Shown here: positions 12,315 through 24,698 of the stretch, in pieces
Numbering within the stretch: the stretch's first letter is position 1
Layout of the letters: the number at the start of each line of letters is the position of its first letter
Source: Lates calcarifer
Lineage: Eukaryota > Chordata > Actinopteri > Centropomidae
Reading direction: 5' to 3'
DNA: 64,000 nucleotides
NCBI RefSeq assembly: GCF_001640805.2
Contig: NC_066845.1
Span: 20,834,307-20,898,306, forward strand
Program-made: the position numbers and the translations under genes
Notes under the pieces: generated by a model
The model's database searches: none
What the model was told of the DNA's origin: nothing
Seen by the model: the letters and a program-made list of their open reading frames with translations, nothing else

Positions 12315-15300
12315 CTACAGTGCTAGAGCACTGCCTAAGTGGTTTAAGTAAAGCAATTGAAAACAAACAAAACAAACAAAAAAACTACAGGACCCTTTGA
12401 GTTTTAGCAGCGAGGCAAAATGTACATTGTGTTTTTTCAACTTATTTGTTATTGCAAATGTATACTCAATGAGGTTTTTCAAAGGTTTACATAACCATTT
12501 ACTTTATTGTTGCCTTCCTTCAGAGCACAAGGAACCAAGTCAAGTCTAATTAAATGTATACTGATATTGGACAACTCTATAGGTAATATCACACAGTGGT
12601 CAAAGGGTAGCTAAAAGTAAGGTAGCAAGGTTTGTGCCCCATCTAAGACCAGCAGTTAGCTTTAGCTCTTTATGAATATTTAACCATGACCACAATCTAC
12701 CCATAACCTAGATTACTGTTATGGCCAGACCTCCTACCAACAACAGCACTAGACTCAATAATAATGTGTTGATAAATATGTTTTCTATTCTCCTGTGTTC
12801 TCCACTGGGCTTTGCCATACTTAGCCACAAAAACTACAGTTTTTTAATTCCCTGTGATGCCCTCCGAGGCTTAACTCAACCATTACAGTTATTACTATAT
12901 TCAAACAGCTCAGTCTCACAGTCTGCCATAACCATTCAGTGTTAGTTCTCAAATGGTCAAAGCATGTTACTAACACCCCCAATGGGAATGTATGCACTCA
13001 TATTTTATGGTGACATACTAAATGGCATACAGCATGTAAAGTAATGACAGTTATGATAATGCTGGGGTAAAAAAAAAAAAAAAAAAAAAGAAGCAAACAA
13101 ACAAACAACAACAAAAAACACACCCTAATGTGTAGTCTGCAGAGAGCAGTGGTAGCTGTGAGCAACCACAGCCCACTTTACCCACCACAAACACCATTAG
13201 AAAAACATTGCTCTCATCATTTAGATCCCACCCCACCACTAGGGTGATGATAGACATTAGAGTGCACAGCCAGGGGGATTATGGACAGCAACTGCTCTGC
13301 TTTCTTCATCGTTAACAAATCATGTTAAGATAGTATTCAACAACAGTGACCAAACTCCTGAAATATCTGGACCACAACATTACATCAAATTCTCCTTGGC
13401 TTGGGGACAACAAATGGCAGATATAGTGAGCATAGTAATACGTTCCTGTCATTTATCTCTGCACCAAGGACGTATTTCAAATCATTAAAATCTAAGGTCA
13501 AGAGGTTCTGCTATATCTACCCATCACTGCCTCTATCTGTCTCTCTGGTAAGAGAAACAGGAGCATAATAAAATGGCCAATGCACAGGAGGAATATTAGA
13601 CTAATGAAAAGCTCTTTCCTGTCTTGGCTGCTGGCCCATCATGTGTACTGCCTTGCGTCTACCATTTCACAGCGTGGAGCTGTAAAATGGAATTCCGCTG
13701 GCAAAACAATAAAGCAGCCCCCCCATGACTATGCGTCATGCACTTAAGCTCAACAACAACAACAAAAAAAAGCAGTGGCAAACAATGATGATTCAAAGGG
13801 AAGTGCAAAGTGCACGTAGAATCACTCAGTTGTAAGTAGCTAATTTCTAACTGGTGCAGTGCATTATTCTGCTTGCCTGACAGAAGTCCCTCTGTGCTGG
13901 CATGGTGTTTCAGCATCATCTTGACTTTTTAACAATGACATAAAGAGCATGGGCATGGGCAGCAGGTCATGGAACATTATGACATTGTGGATGCTGAGAA
14001 AGATGGTAAATGGTAGGCCTTCCTGTCTGGAAATATGAGCAAAAAGCTAATCCCTGCTGATCATGAGTCAGAACTGACAAAGTGGCCCTCACTATGGCCC
14101 GCAGCACTTCGGGTGGAGCTACACCCATGCGGAGTAAAAAATGTATCCCTGTAACAATTACAGCTGGCTTAATGTTGAGGTTAAGATAAAGGTACAGTTT
14201 AGGCTTAGAGTGAATGATATTTGTCCTGCAAAGGTGTTACATCAATAAAAGATCACTATTGTCCATCATGGACCAAATAGTCCAATAGCTAAGAAGCCCC
14301 AGGAGTTCTTTATGCACTCTTGTGTTTACACTGTACCTAAAAACTGTAAGCAGTGGGAATGACAATTGTTTAAATTGTTTGCTCATGACAAATCATTACA
14401 CACAAGCAGTCAAGTTAACTGTGATGCAACTAATGACTGCAAAATGCAGGTAAAACTACAGACATCCTGAAAGCTTTGTGTGGTCTTAGAAAGGTTCCTG
14501 GGTACAAAAAGGCTAAAACATACTGTGACTCAGCTCTTGTGTTCACTTTGTTAGTCACACGACTTAAGCTATTGCAATATTCAACTGATGTTTTACTATA
14601 CAAACAATTAATTATGAAAATAATCATCAGATTAAATGATGACAAAAATAATCTTTAGAAGAAATTGTATCGTGGTACACTTTGCCTATGGCCCAATTAA
14701 ATGCACAATAGAGAACATATGAGGAAGCCGTGCGAATTCAAAATGAATACTACGCTGGGCACTAAACAATGTCATGCATTTGAAGATCATTTCCTTATGA
14801 GGCATAGAACCTGTAGCAAAAACTAGTACTGGCATACCCTCTACATCTGAAGTATCTGAGTGACCGTGTAGATAAGTGACTGCACCCTATAATCTGACCA
14901 TCTATGAAAAGTTATGTCACACTGATGTACAATGCAGCTGTCCAATCTCCCAGCTAAGATGTGCAAGAAACAGAAACCACCAGGCTTGCAGTCCTTACGT
15001 TAATAATAGTTTCTTGTCAGGGGAAAGCCTTGGCATGGTAATGCATCATGTCTTACGCAATGTATGCCATTCCAGATCTCAGTGGTGCAGCCTTGGCACT
15101 TCTGCTGTTTTATTAGGAATTATCTGCAGTCGATTAATAAATGTCGTACTGGCTGAGTCCCACAGGATGAGGGGCAGAGAAGCACGCCCTGATAATGGAG
15201 GGGTATCCATCATGTCTCCCAGTCAGGACACTGCAACTGCCACTGCCACCCAGACTCATGATGTGCATGAGCAAGGCAACAGTGGCTAATAAGGATGACA

Positions 15301-16484
15301 CTGTAAACACCTGGAAATGATCCAATGATAAATCTAGGAGACACTTTGATTACTCTGCCCATTATAATGCACAAACATCAGATTAATCATCATTCGTGGC
15401 TAAAATATGGAAATTAATTTCAGTATGATTGCCATGAATGGTTTGTTATGATTTAATGTACCCCTCTCCTTACCTGTGACCTTAAACCTAACCATACCCT
15501 GAAAGTTTAGAAATAACAGAGAACTGAGAGTGTACATTTAGGCTTTTTAGACATGCATATCCATTTTGCACAGTCTATTTCAGGAAGTGAACAGCAAGAG
15601 CTAATAGATGACAAGTATCCATCCCGCTGGCAGACTTGATAACAGGAAAAAGGGGTAATTTGCAGTAATAGCTTAGACATTCATCCACTACAGGCATACA
15701 TTTAGATATTTAAAACCAGAATTGAAATTTATAAGCATAAAAATGTTTTTCTCCACAAACGAATTCAGTCTAAATCATCCAAGAACTCTCAAAGGACAAC
15801 AGTAAAGCTGTTCTTCTGACATGTCATGAATAAAAAAGGCCTGTGGGCTTTTAACGGCCTGTGGCCTACTGCAAAAACAGAAAGCTCAGCGCTCGTTTTC
15901 CCCCAGTGCTCCAGTAATAGGCCAGTGGAAATAAATGTAATCACTGCACTTTGTTCTCCCCAGTGATATAATTTCTTCTTATTACTTTTCACCCCCTCTG
16001 CCTCTCAAGCCACCATCAGAATATCATTTGATCGTATTTACATTCACTCTGGCGTCAAACCCCGGTGATGCTAAAAAGCAATTACTACCTCAAGTTGCCG
16101 TCTGCCAAAGAGAGCTACACAAGATGTCCTTGCCAATCTGCATAGGATTCCTACCCAGTGTGCTGCTGACATTTAAGCTCTTGTCTTCTCCTGTAAGCAT
16201 GGTTCACTACATTTAGAAGCAGAGAACTGATTATGACAAACATGGCCTTTAAAAGAGGCTTTTGACCAGGGACAATCCCAACAAAGTAACATGTATCAGA
16301 GTTTAATAACAGAACCACTAAAAGCCAAACAACAGAGGAATATACCATTTATCAAATTAGAAAATCATCTGAAATCTCACTGACTGTCTGGATGGGAACA
16401 ATCGTCAGCCTTGTGAAATATAACGGAACATCTAAATTGTAAATGTTGATTAAAGGACAGACCTGAGCAGGCCTAGATAGTAAA
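12315..16484. other. Non-coding region, nothing recognised apart from homopolymers
   Basis: This stretch contains no convincing exon and no transposon I can name. A 21-base A run lies at 13069-13089 and gives a Phe-rich artefact frame on the minus strand. The plus-strand frame at 14876-15289 (137 codons) has no recognisable motif and is treated as chance. Confidence 0.5.
13069..13089. repeat. Poly(A) tract, about 21 bases
   Basis: An uninterrupted A run is followed by an A-rich AAAC-type stretch to about 13120. It might be the tail of a decayed retroposed copy, but no body is recognisable upstream, so it is listed as a simple repeat. Confidence 0.9.
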
Positions 16485-16892
16485 TTAAAGCGGCACTTCT
16501 CCACTTTTACTCATCAAGTTCAGTTAGGTCATCATGGGGAGAATTATTTAAAATGATTATTATTTAAAATTATTTATCAGCCTGTGAAGACTGTTGTATA
16601 ATGTCTCCTGTGTTTCTGGATTTCTTTTTGCAGTCTCAAAAAAGATAACCCTGATGACATCACTGTGATGTTACCTGGGTGATGTTAACCTCCACCCTCT
16701 AATATATAATACTACTGAATTGCATTTTGGTGTAGGTCTAGGAGGCATTTTTGGAGCTTGACCCATAGTAGGGACTAAAAGTCAAAGCATCTTGGCCTCT
16801 CCTGCTTCAAGTCTAATTACAGTTTTTTTTCTAAATAACTTCCCCCAAACTTAATGAAAGTGGACTACTGAATCACTGAGGTGTGCCTTTAA
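16485..16892. mobile_element. MITE-like non-autonomous element with TTAA ends
   Basis: The left end reads TTAAAGCGGCACTTCTCC and the right end, read in reverse complement, TTAAAGGCACACCTCAG, so the termini are imperfect inverted repeats. Both ends carry TTAA, the target used by piggyBac-type transposases. The interior (ATGACATCACTGTGATGTTACC near 16650) matches my memory of a family very common in percomorph fish genomes. There is no coding capacity. Calling it piggyBac-like is inference from TTAA only; its inner termini do not start with the CCC usual for that superfamily. Confidence 0.65.
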
Positions 16893-18904
16893 ATGCCCCT
16901 TATCCAAGGTAATAGAGGTTTAAGTAGCTTGTAAGACCAATGACTTTGTGCCCTGTTGTTTTGTTACTGATTCATGTCATCAGTTCAGTACGGTGCATTC
17001 CAGTGAACACAATCCCGCACCATGTCACAAAAATATGATGATGTAACACTTTGTAACAGCTACTGGATGATGCAACCAATGCTGCCTTGAAAACTGCAAC
17101 CATAAAACTGAAAGACCTTAATTTAATTTCCCTTAATGCAATGTGTGGTTGTCCATACCATTAAATGTAAACTCTTGAGCAACCCTGTTCCCCATTGATT
17201 GTGTTGCTTTGCAAATGGAGATTCAATTACGCTGTTCTTCCAAGTGAGCGCAGAGCAAACGACATAGAACTATCAATAGTAGGCTGCTAGGGGGACAGAT
17301 GCAGCGGAGGATAAGCAAGATAGCCGGACCTCCTTTGTTGTGCACTCTTTGTTAAATTACCCAAGGTTAGTGCAGCGTACTAAAGGCGACTAAAGCAATT
17401 AGTTTTCCACCAGTTGGTCAATTGTCAGAGTCTGCAGGCGAAGGAACCATTTTGTATAAAGCGCTGTTTTAGACCAGATGGCAGCAAACAAGAATCACAT
17501 CTGAGCATGAGCACTGACACTCAGGAGAGTTTATGGAATTTTTTTTTTTTTTTTTTTTTTTTTAATAACTGGCATTAATGGATTGTGTGAAGTAAACATT
17601 TCCCATCTATCCTTTGAGATTTGGTGGACGATACATGCATCTAAACCTTCCTGAAGAGCAGCTATATGCACTTAGTACAGTACAGGTTTTTATGAAGAGC
17701 AAAACTCCCATCTTTATCATCACTACAAGAGCAATAAAAGAAGCTCTTCCAATCAATGCTGCTTTTACTGTCAGTACAGCAGTGTGTTCTGTGGCACTTG
17801 ATGTTTCTTAAGCAGAGACAGCTCATGGGGATTATAAGAAACTACACGGATTTAAGGTTTTAATACTTTAGATTTTATGTAATCCATTATGCCTCTTAAT
17901 TCTTGTCTGGATGTTTGTCTTATTATTTTTCACTTGTGCCTTTTCACTTCTCTTGAATGAGAGACATGTGTTTCTCTATTCCTGTCCTCCCCTGTGACAA
18001 ATATAGAGGCAGAACTAAATAAGGAATATTTCAGATACCAGTGAAGTGCAACAAAATGTCTAGAAATGGTTTTCGAAACCTTTTTGTTTGCAATTACCAT
18101 TCTGCTTTCCATACAGCCCCAAGGGCTACTTATTACTCAAGGATTTAACATAGTGATGGACTACTTCAATTTATTCCACCCAGTCTGCATATACAGCAAG
18201 CATCTATCGACTGACACGACCTCACCATGAATGCTGGGACTTATCTAAAAAAAAAATCTGTAGTGACATTTGAGAGCGGGGTTTTATTTCCTGATATTTC
18301 TCCACCACATATTCCATTTTTTAAACTCAACAAATTCAGACTGAAAATATCTCACTGAGTTTCTTCAAGCTAAATGCTTCTATTTGTTTGATGGATTTGT
18401 CAGTTCCAATCAATAATTTTGCATTAATAAGGCTTTATTCAAAATTCATATTACCGTAAAACATCATTGAGCAGTTAATAAATAAGTGCTATAGCCTATT
18501 AATCACACTGAAATGTTACTCTCCCAAACTCCGGCTCCATGTCCACACTCACACTAATGGCAGGGTGTATCCTTGACCTGCTAGTGGGTGATGTTAAAAG
18601 CTTTTTAGTGTTGGGAGGTGATTTCTGTTACTTTGCAGGAGATCTCTGGCTTGCAGAGCAAATATGGATTTCAAATGCCCTGAGCATAGAGGGGTTGACA
18701 AAAAGAGATGACTCTTATCTCAGTGTGTATCCCAAGGGAAAGTCTTGTTACTTATGGCAAGCATGAAATTACTCTTACGTCAGTCATTTGACATGACCAC
18801 AGGGCTCTAGAGACAATTTTGAATGGAGTTAACTAAGCTCATAAATGTGTTTTGAAAATGGATTGGTTTAATCAATTATTATCAATATATAAAAAGTACA
18901 AAAC
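16893..18904. other. Non-coding region, nothing recognised
   Basis: No gene or nameable repeat is seen. It contains a 25-base T run at 17539-17563. Short open frames such as 17614-17811 have no recognisable features. Confidence 0.5.
17539..17563. repeat. Poly(T) tract, about 25 bases
   Basis: An uninterrupted T run, equivalent to poly(A) on the minus strand. No recognisable retroposon body lies beside it. Confidence 0.9.
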
Positions 18905-19225
18905 AACAACCATTAAATGCAAAACTTTGTTATTTTTGTTTCATGTCACTGTTAATCATTTTAGCAGTATTTTAACAGTACTTCTATTTGAGTAAAATGT
19001 GTGGCAGTGCCATATATGATGGAATGTTCAAATGTCAGTCACAGCAATTTCTTACAGCCAGAGAGTGAAACAATATCTGATGAAAATAAAACACGTTTTC
19101 AAGTAAATGTACGAAGTGTAATGCCATTAATAAGTACTCGTATCGGTACTCGGTATCGGCAAGTACTCAGATCCAAGTATCGGTATCATATCGGTTTGAA
19201 AAAAAGTGGTATCGTTGCACCCCTG
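18905..19225. mobile_element. Partial hAT element, one end only (family of the 21764-23032 element)
   Basis: From about 18960 to 19225 this sequence is near-identical to the reverse complement of the left end of the hAT element at 21764-23032. The shared part includes the segment with repeated GTATCGG motifs and the terminus CACCCCTG, which in reverse is CAGGGGTGCAACGATACC, a typical hAT terminal repeat. Weaker similarity begins near 18905. The opposite end and the transposase are absent, and no target duplication could be found. A frame at 19001-19258 shares its first 37 residues with a minus-strand frame at 21746-21988, but this is conserved transposon terminus, not a protein gene. Confidence 0.8.
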
Positions 19226-21755
19226 ATTACAATATCATTTTGGATGGCCACAATATAAAAATGCCCCATGTGTTCACAAAATGGAGCTTTGCTTTCAACC
19301 AGTTGTTTATTATTGAAAAGTGATTGCTGTGTGTTGTCAGCTGACCGCTCCCGGCTGTCACCTCTTGCACTAAAGAGGCGGAGCTTGTGAGACATGTTTT
19401 AGTCTGTAAAATATGTGTTTATTGATAGAAAGTCATAACGTACTTATGACTTTAAGATGATTTATTTCATATTAACAGTATTGTATCATATTACAGCAAT
19501 GTTTAAAAGTAATTATTTGTAATTAAGTTAATATTATTAAATTTAGTTTTAAGTTATTAGAGTTAACTGAATGTTTTTTTTCTTTTCAAATAACAGAAAA
19601 TAATGATAATTTTGGCATATATAAATGTGGCAAAGTGATGTAAATTTAAGGTTAAACATTGATTAAAAATACAGATATTTTGGTGTGCATATCATCTACA
19701 GTTTTGCCCTGTTTTTTTTGACTGGCATGTAAATTAACACTTTTTTTCCACATGATTTTACCAAATATGATTTGCAAGTGGATAAAACAGAAAACAACCC
19801 TGCTAAACAATATTATGTTGTAACTTTTAATAAAATTGCAGTTAAAAATGTTTATAAACATTTTTTTTTACAGTATATACATGTTATCATGTTATACCAT
19901 ACATGTTTATAACCTATGTGTCTTAGACAGTGCAAATGTCAGTATATAAATGGAGCAAATATCAAGCAAATGTATGTATTATTTTGTGTTGTATATTTCC
20001 TTCACTTTTTCAACCAGAGTTCTCATAATGATGGCAGTATAAACATGAGGTATAGTGTTGCAGTGAAGACAGTTAGCTCTAGCTGTTAGTTGCACCATAA
20101 AAAGTTATACTGCACTCACTACTAGCTAGTCCTGGAATCTCTTTGTAAAACACTACTTGTACTTACAGGAAGACAGGAAAGCATCAGCTGCCATCATGAC
20201 TGAATGCTAGTCACTTCTGATCACCCAGTTAGAAAAGAAATATCCTCAGACAACATTCATCTGGATGGCATTTTATGTCATAAACTGTAGGACGAGACAT
20301 GCTGAATCATACAGACACCAGCAGCTGACATAAGATGTTCCCAAACAAGCAGCAGCTTCAGGCAAGTGATACAGTGCATGCCACATTGTTTCATAACTGC
20401 TATTAATTCAGACTAACATTAATGCAGCTTAGAAAGACAAACAACAACAAAAGAACCACTTTCCTGGGAAGCTGTGTGGGCACAAGCCACAGCAAATCAG
20501 TAAAGATGCAACATGACCCACAAGGCTGAGATGAATACATGTTGGTTTACATGGGAGGGTTGAGTAATGCACAGTGGTGCTGACCCTGAACAACTCTGAG
20601 ATTGTATCAAAAGCCAAAATGAGTTTCAAAAGAGGAAATTTCAAGCATGAAAACAAGGCAGTAGGAGGATGCCTTAGGCACACCAGGAACTTAGGAGTTC
20701 CACAGCTACTACCCGCCAAGACAAAGCACAGCGCAGTACAATGCAATATTCATATTCTAAATGCTTTACCAGGTCACAAGCCAAGCTGTCAGGACCCGTT
20801 AAGTCAACAGAAAACCAGTGAAATAGCCCATTGTTTTCCCCATCAAAGCCCGTGATGGGAAAGAAGGTTTAATATAATACAAGTGCATTAGTCACCAATA
20901 AGGCAAAAACCAAAAAAAAAAAAAAACAGTTGTGAACAACCAGTTAAAGGTTGGAGGAAGAACACATGGCAGGTGATTCATCAACTTCCAGCTACAAAAC
21001 TCAGAGGAGATAGCAGCAGCTGTCTGCTATCATCAAAACATACTGTAGCTACCTCATGTTCCTGTCCAGAAGTCTATCTTGAAATATGCCAGAACCGTTC
21101 ACCACATGCTGGAAACTAATGCCTGATGTCTCAGCCATGGTGACAAGCTTTAAATGTATTTTCATATTACCCTTCATTTCACAGTGGCCACGACTGCTGA
21201 GGGGCTAGTTCTGATCATTTGTCAATCCCGGTTGATACTTGCAGTGAGCAATGTTATACGAGAAACATCGTGCGGCTTGTGAATGAACAAACTGTCAAAA
21301 ACAGAAAGCAGGCAGAGAAGGTGCCTTTGAGGAAGAAAGCAAAGTGGAGAGCTTTCTGAAATATAAAAAATTCATGTGTAGCATTTTCAAGCATCAATAT
21401 GCCACTGTCTAATTTACTATAATGCTTGTGTGTAGTGACCATAAAACAATGACACCACGGTGAGACGACTGAGCTCTATCTCACAGTGGTGCCATTCTTT
21501 TTTAAAATTAACAGTTCTTATTTTTCTTGTTCTAATTCCTTCTCTGGAAGCATTACCTTCATTTCTTGTGTAAAAATGTGTACATGTGTAAAAAAATATA
21601 TTTCTTGAAGCATCTTGAAGCAAGTTACTGCTCTTGCAGACTATTGTAACTGTGACAACAGCAAGCTAAATTTAGCTAATATATGGACACTTTAAGTATC
21701 TAAAAAATAAGGAACTTGTGGGAGAGATCAATTTTTATGTGACATTCAAATAATA
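19226..21755. other. Non-coding spacer between the two opposed hAT copies
   Basis: AT-rich sequence with no recognisable gene. It contains short A and T runs (for example the A run near 20912). Overlapping frames at 20429-20746 (minus) and 20574-20855 (plus) show no known domain. Confidence 0.5.
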
Positions 21756-21763
21756 CACCCAAC

Positions 21764-23032
21764 TAGGGATGCTCCGATACCACTTTTTTTCAAACCAATA
21801 TGATACAGATACTTGGATCTGAGTACTTGCCGATACCGAGTATAGATACAAGTACTTATTAATGCCATTACACTTACTACATTTACTTGAAAACGTGTTT
21901 TATTTTCATCAGATATTGTTTCACTCTCTGGCTGTAAGAAATTGCTGTGACTGACATTTGAACATTCCATCATATATGGCACTGCCACACATTTTACTCA
22001 AATAGAAGTACTGTTAAAGTACTGTTATTGACATTTTCGCATTCAACTGCATCTTTTTTTAACAAACAGAATATCTTCAAGGCAGGAGTAGGCTAAGGCG
22101 AAATGTTTAAAATGTCCAACTATTTCAGCCACGCTCCTCTGTCCCTCATTAACAGCCAGCTGGAGGGTGTGTGCGACACACGGCAGGCTCAGGAGTCCAG
22201 CGTCACTCATAGCTTCGATCATGTTTTTCACATTATCACGTAGCACAACATGAACAGAACTTTTAGGGACCCCCCCATGTCTGAAGCATGTCATCAAACA
22301 CACCTGCGATGGCTTGGCTGGTGTGCGAACCCCTAAACTATTTTGCATGCAGAATGACTCTTCGTGGAGTAAAATCCTCGTCAATCTGCTGTGCAGTTAA
22401 ACTGATGAGGGACACCGGGCTAACGCTGCTCGTCCAAATATCAGTGGTGAAGCTGAGGGCTGAAATGTCTTGCAACTGGCTGCGGATGTGCCTCTTCACA
22501 AAGTTGTGTAGCTTTGGCAACACTGTGTCAGTGATGTGGCGTTGGCTAGGGATCTCATACCTCGGCTCCAGTACGCTGAGAAGACGTCTAAATCCCATAT
22601 TATCAACAACCAACAACGGCTGGTCATCAAGAGCAATGTACTGGGTAAGAGCCTCTGTTATTTTCACTGCGCGCAGGTTGTCTCTTAACATCTTCTCCCT
22701 CTTCTCCAGAGTTTGCTGCAAAGTTGGTTGTTGCTGTTTGCCATTATTAGCAAACTCTTTGAACTCGGCGTCGTGTTGGTTTTTTAGATGTTTTATCAGA
22801 GCATAATTTGCAGTCCGCTTTACTTTAGTCACCATCATCCACTTTGAAATACCTCCACACCGCCGACATTGCTCCTCCGTGCTCTCACTTAGCACCTGAC
22901 CGCCCGAGTGAATGTCATGCTGCTGTATAGTGGTATCGGGCTGTGGTATTGGAACACTTTTACGAGTACGAGTACAGGAACAGGGTATCGGACCCGATAC
23001 CCAATACTGGTATCGGTATCGGTGCATCCCTA
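21764..23032 (-). mobile_element. hAT transposon, 1269 bp, internally deleted, with 8-bp target duplication
   Basis: The ends are TAGGGATGCTCCGATACC on the left and, in reverse complement, TAGGGATGCACCGATACC on the right, a terminal inverted repeat of at least 18 bases with one mismatch. A perfect 8-bp direct repeat CACCCAAC flanks it at 21756-21763 and 23033-23040; eight bases is the hAT-superfamily target length. It carries the N-terminal part of a BED-finger transposase on the minus strand, then about 280 bp of non-coding terminus. An intact element of this kind would be roughly 2.5-4 kb, so the region encoding the C-terminal dimerisation domain appears deleted. The sharp ends and duplication show that it inserted as a unit. 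Confidence 0.92.
22043..22975 (-). pseudogene. Broken hAT transposase, ZBED-type, N-terminal part
   Basis: The upstream minus-strand frame (22338-23072, whose first codons lie outside the element) contains a BED zinc finger: CRRC followed about 30 residues later by HLKNQH, giving the C-x2-C...H-x4-H pattern. It continues with a region typical of ZBED1-like transposases (TDTVLPKLHNFVK, FTTDIWTSS). A second frame (22043-22384) continues with SSVHVVLRDN and CVAHTLQLAVNEG, the conserved hAT catalytic-core segment. The two are separated by a TAG stop just after the residues ILHAK and by a one-base shift at a run of seven G (minus strand; C on plus, 22270-22276). The protein ends soon after GHFKH, so the C-terminal hAT dimerisation domain is missing. 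The copy should be inactive. Confidence 0.88.
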
Positions 23033-24679
23033 CACCCAACATGTTGGCACTCGGCACTGGCAACTCTAGCATTTATCAGCAACAAATGTAGAATTAAAGG
23101 GCACAGTGATATATTGAGAAGTTTAGTGGTTTAATGTCTTAATGTATGTTTGATAGAATAATGTATATTATAATGTATAGTGGTGGCAGGGGGAGACAGT
23201 TAGCAGAGCTCATTCAAACAATTTAAAATCTGTCTGTTCTACACACCTTATATATGACTTAGCGTGTGTATAAAAAAATATTCCTTACTAACAAAACCTG
23301 AATGCAGGCAGTATATGCAGCATCTCAAAAGGTTTGTATTTAACAACACATTGCTGTTTTAATGTGCACACTCTCAAACTTTGACAAAAATCCTGTTAAT
23401 CTTAGCTAATGCATTGACAACAGAGAAAAAAGTTTGGCTGGAACCTCAGCTTTTCAAACGCATCTTTGGAACCTCCCTGTAGAAGGCACACACTATATGG
23501 CAGAACTAAAACAAGTGAATCTTTGAGTCTGATTCCACTAAACAAAAATGGCACTCGTTTGACTCAGTAATGCCCCAAATTTTCAGCATTTTCCTTGTAA
23601 CCAATATATAAATAAATAAATAAACTAGAAATAATTTCTGATTGGAAATATCTCATAAGTGTATCCACAGTTGTTTTATTTATTAACCCAAAAACTTCAA
23701 AATAATTAAATGCATTTTCCCATTTTAATATATATAATGTGTCTCTACACAGAAGATAAATGAAGATAAAACAATAGACTGGCAAACTAACATCTTAATC
23801 ATACCACTATTTATTTATTTATTTATTTCCAGGCAGTTTGTAAAACAGAGATCAGTTGGTTGTATGGGCAAAGGGAAAAAAGCACCACCATACTGCATGC
23901 TTCAATAAACTGATTATAGCTCATGAGTTGCCCACAATCATTCACCATATCATTTATAAACCAAACACTGTGATTAAATATATTTTACCAAAAGGTTTGT
24001 TTCCCTTCAATTAAAATGTTCCACCACTACTTTTTGGAGGATGAACTTTGCTTCTTTTAAAAACAAAGACAGATTTCTAAGCATGTTATTGCCAAAATCT
24101 GTATGAAAAAGCTGAAGTTGTAAAAAAAAGCAAATAACCTGTAATAACCTGAAATAATATTGTGCACAATTTTTTTCCGGTTTATTATTTCCAGTTCAAA
24201 TTTTCATACAAAATTTGCTGAACTTTATCAGTGGAGACCATTTCTGCTCTCATTCTTATAGTCGTCGATCATTTCAAATGATTTGTTCAATGTGTTGAAT
24301 GTTTCCAGAAGTTTTTGATGTGCATGGACGCCCAGAATGTTCATCATCTTGGACTCTTCTTGCTCACCAAGTGTAAAATATCCACCACCTTAAAAAATTT
24401 AGGGCTCTGGCCAGATCGCTACATGCTAACAGCTACTTATGCAGGGAGGTTGGGATATTGAGCATTTTCTACCCATTACTTTTGCACAAAAACAGCTTCT
24501 CATGTAAGTCATGTTTGCAGTCATTCTGGCTTGTTTTATACCTCCGTCATACACTTCTCATGAAGATGCTGCTCAGAAACCAATTTATCATTCCTTTACT
24601 TCCTCAATTTGATGAATTTGATTTAAACAGGATTTTGAGAGAGAGAGGAATATTCCAAGCAATAAGATGTTGGCAGAGT

Positions 24680-24698
24680 ATTATTATTATTATTATTT
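24680..24698. repeat. (TTA)n microsatellite
   Basis: About six TTA units; in frame it gives a run of isoleucine or tyrosine, which explains the odd short plus-strand frames over it. Confidence 0.9.

Noticed and set aside
19001..19258. 85-codon frame conserved with one at 21746-21988
   Set aside because: The conservation reflects two copies of a hAT terminus, including the non-coding terminal repeat.
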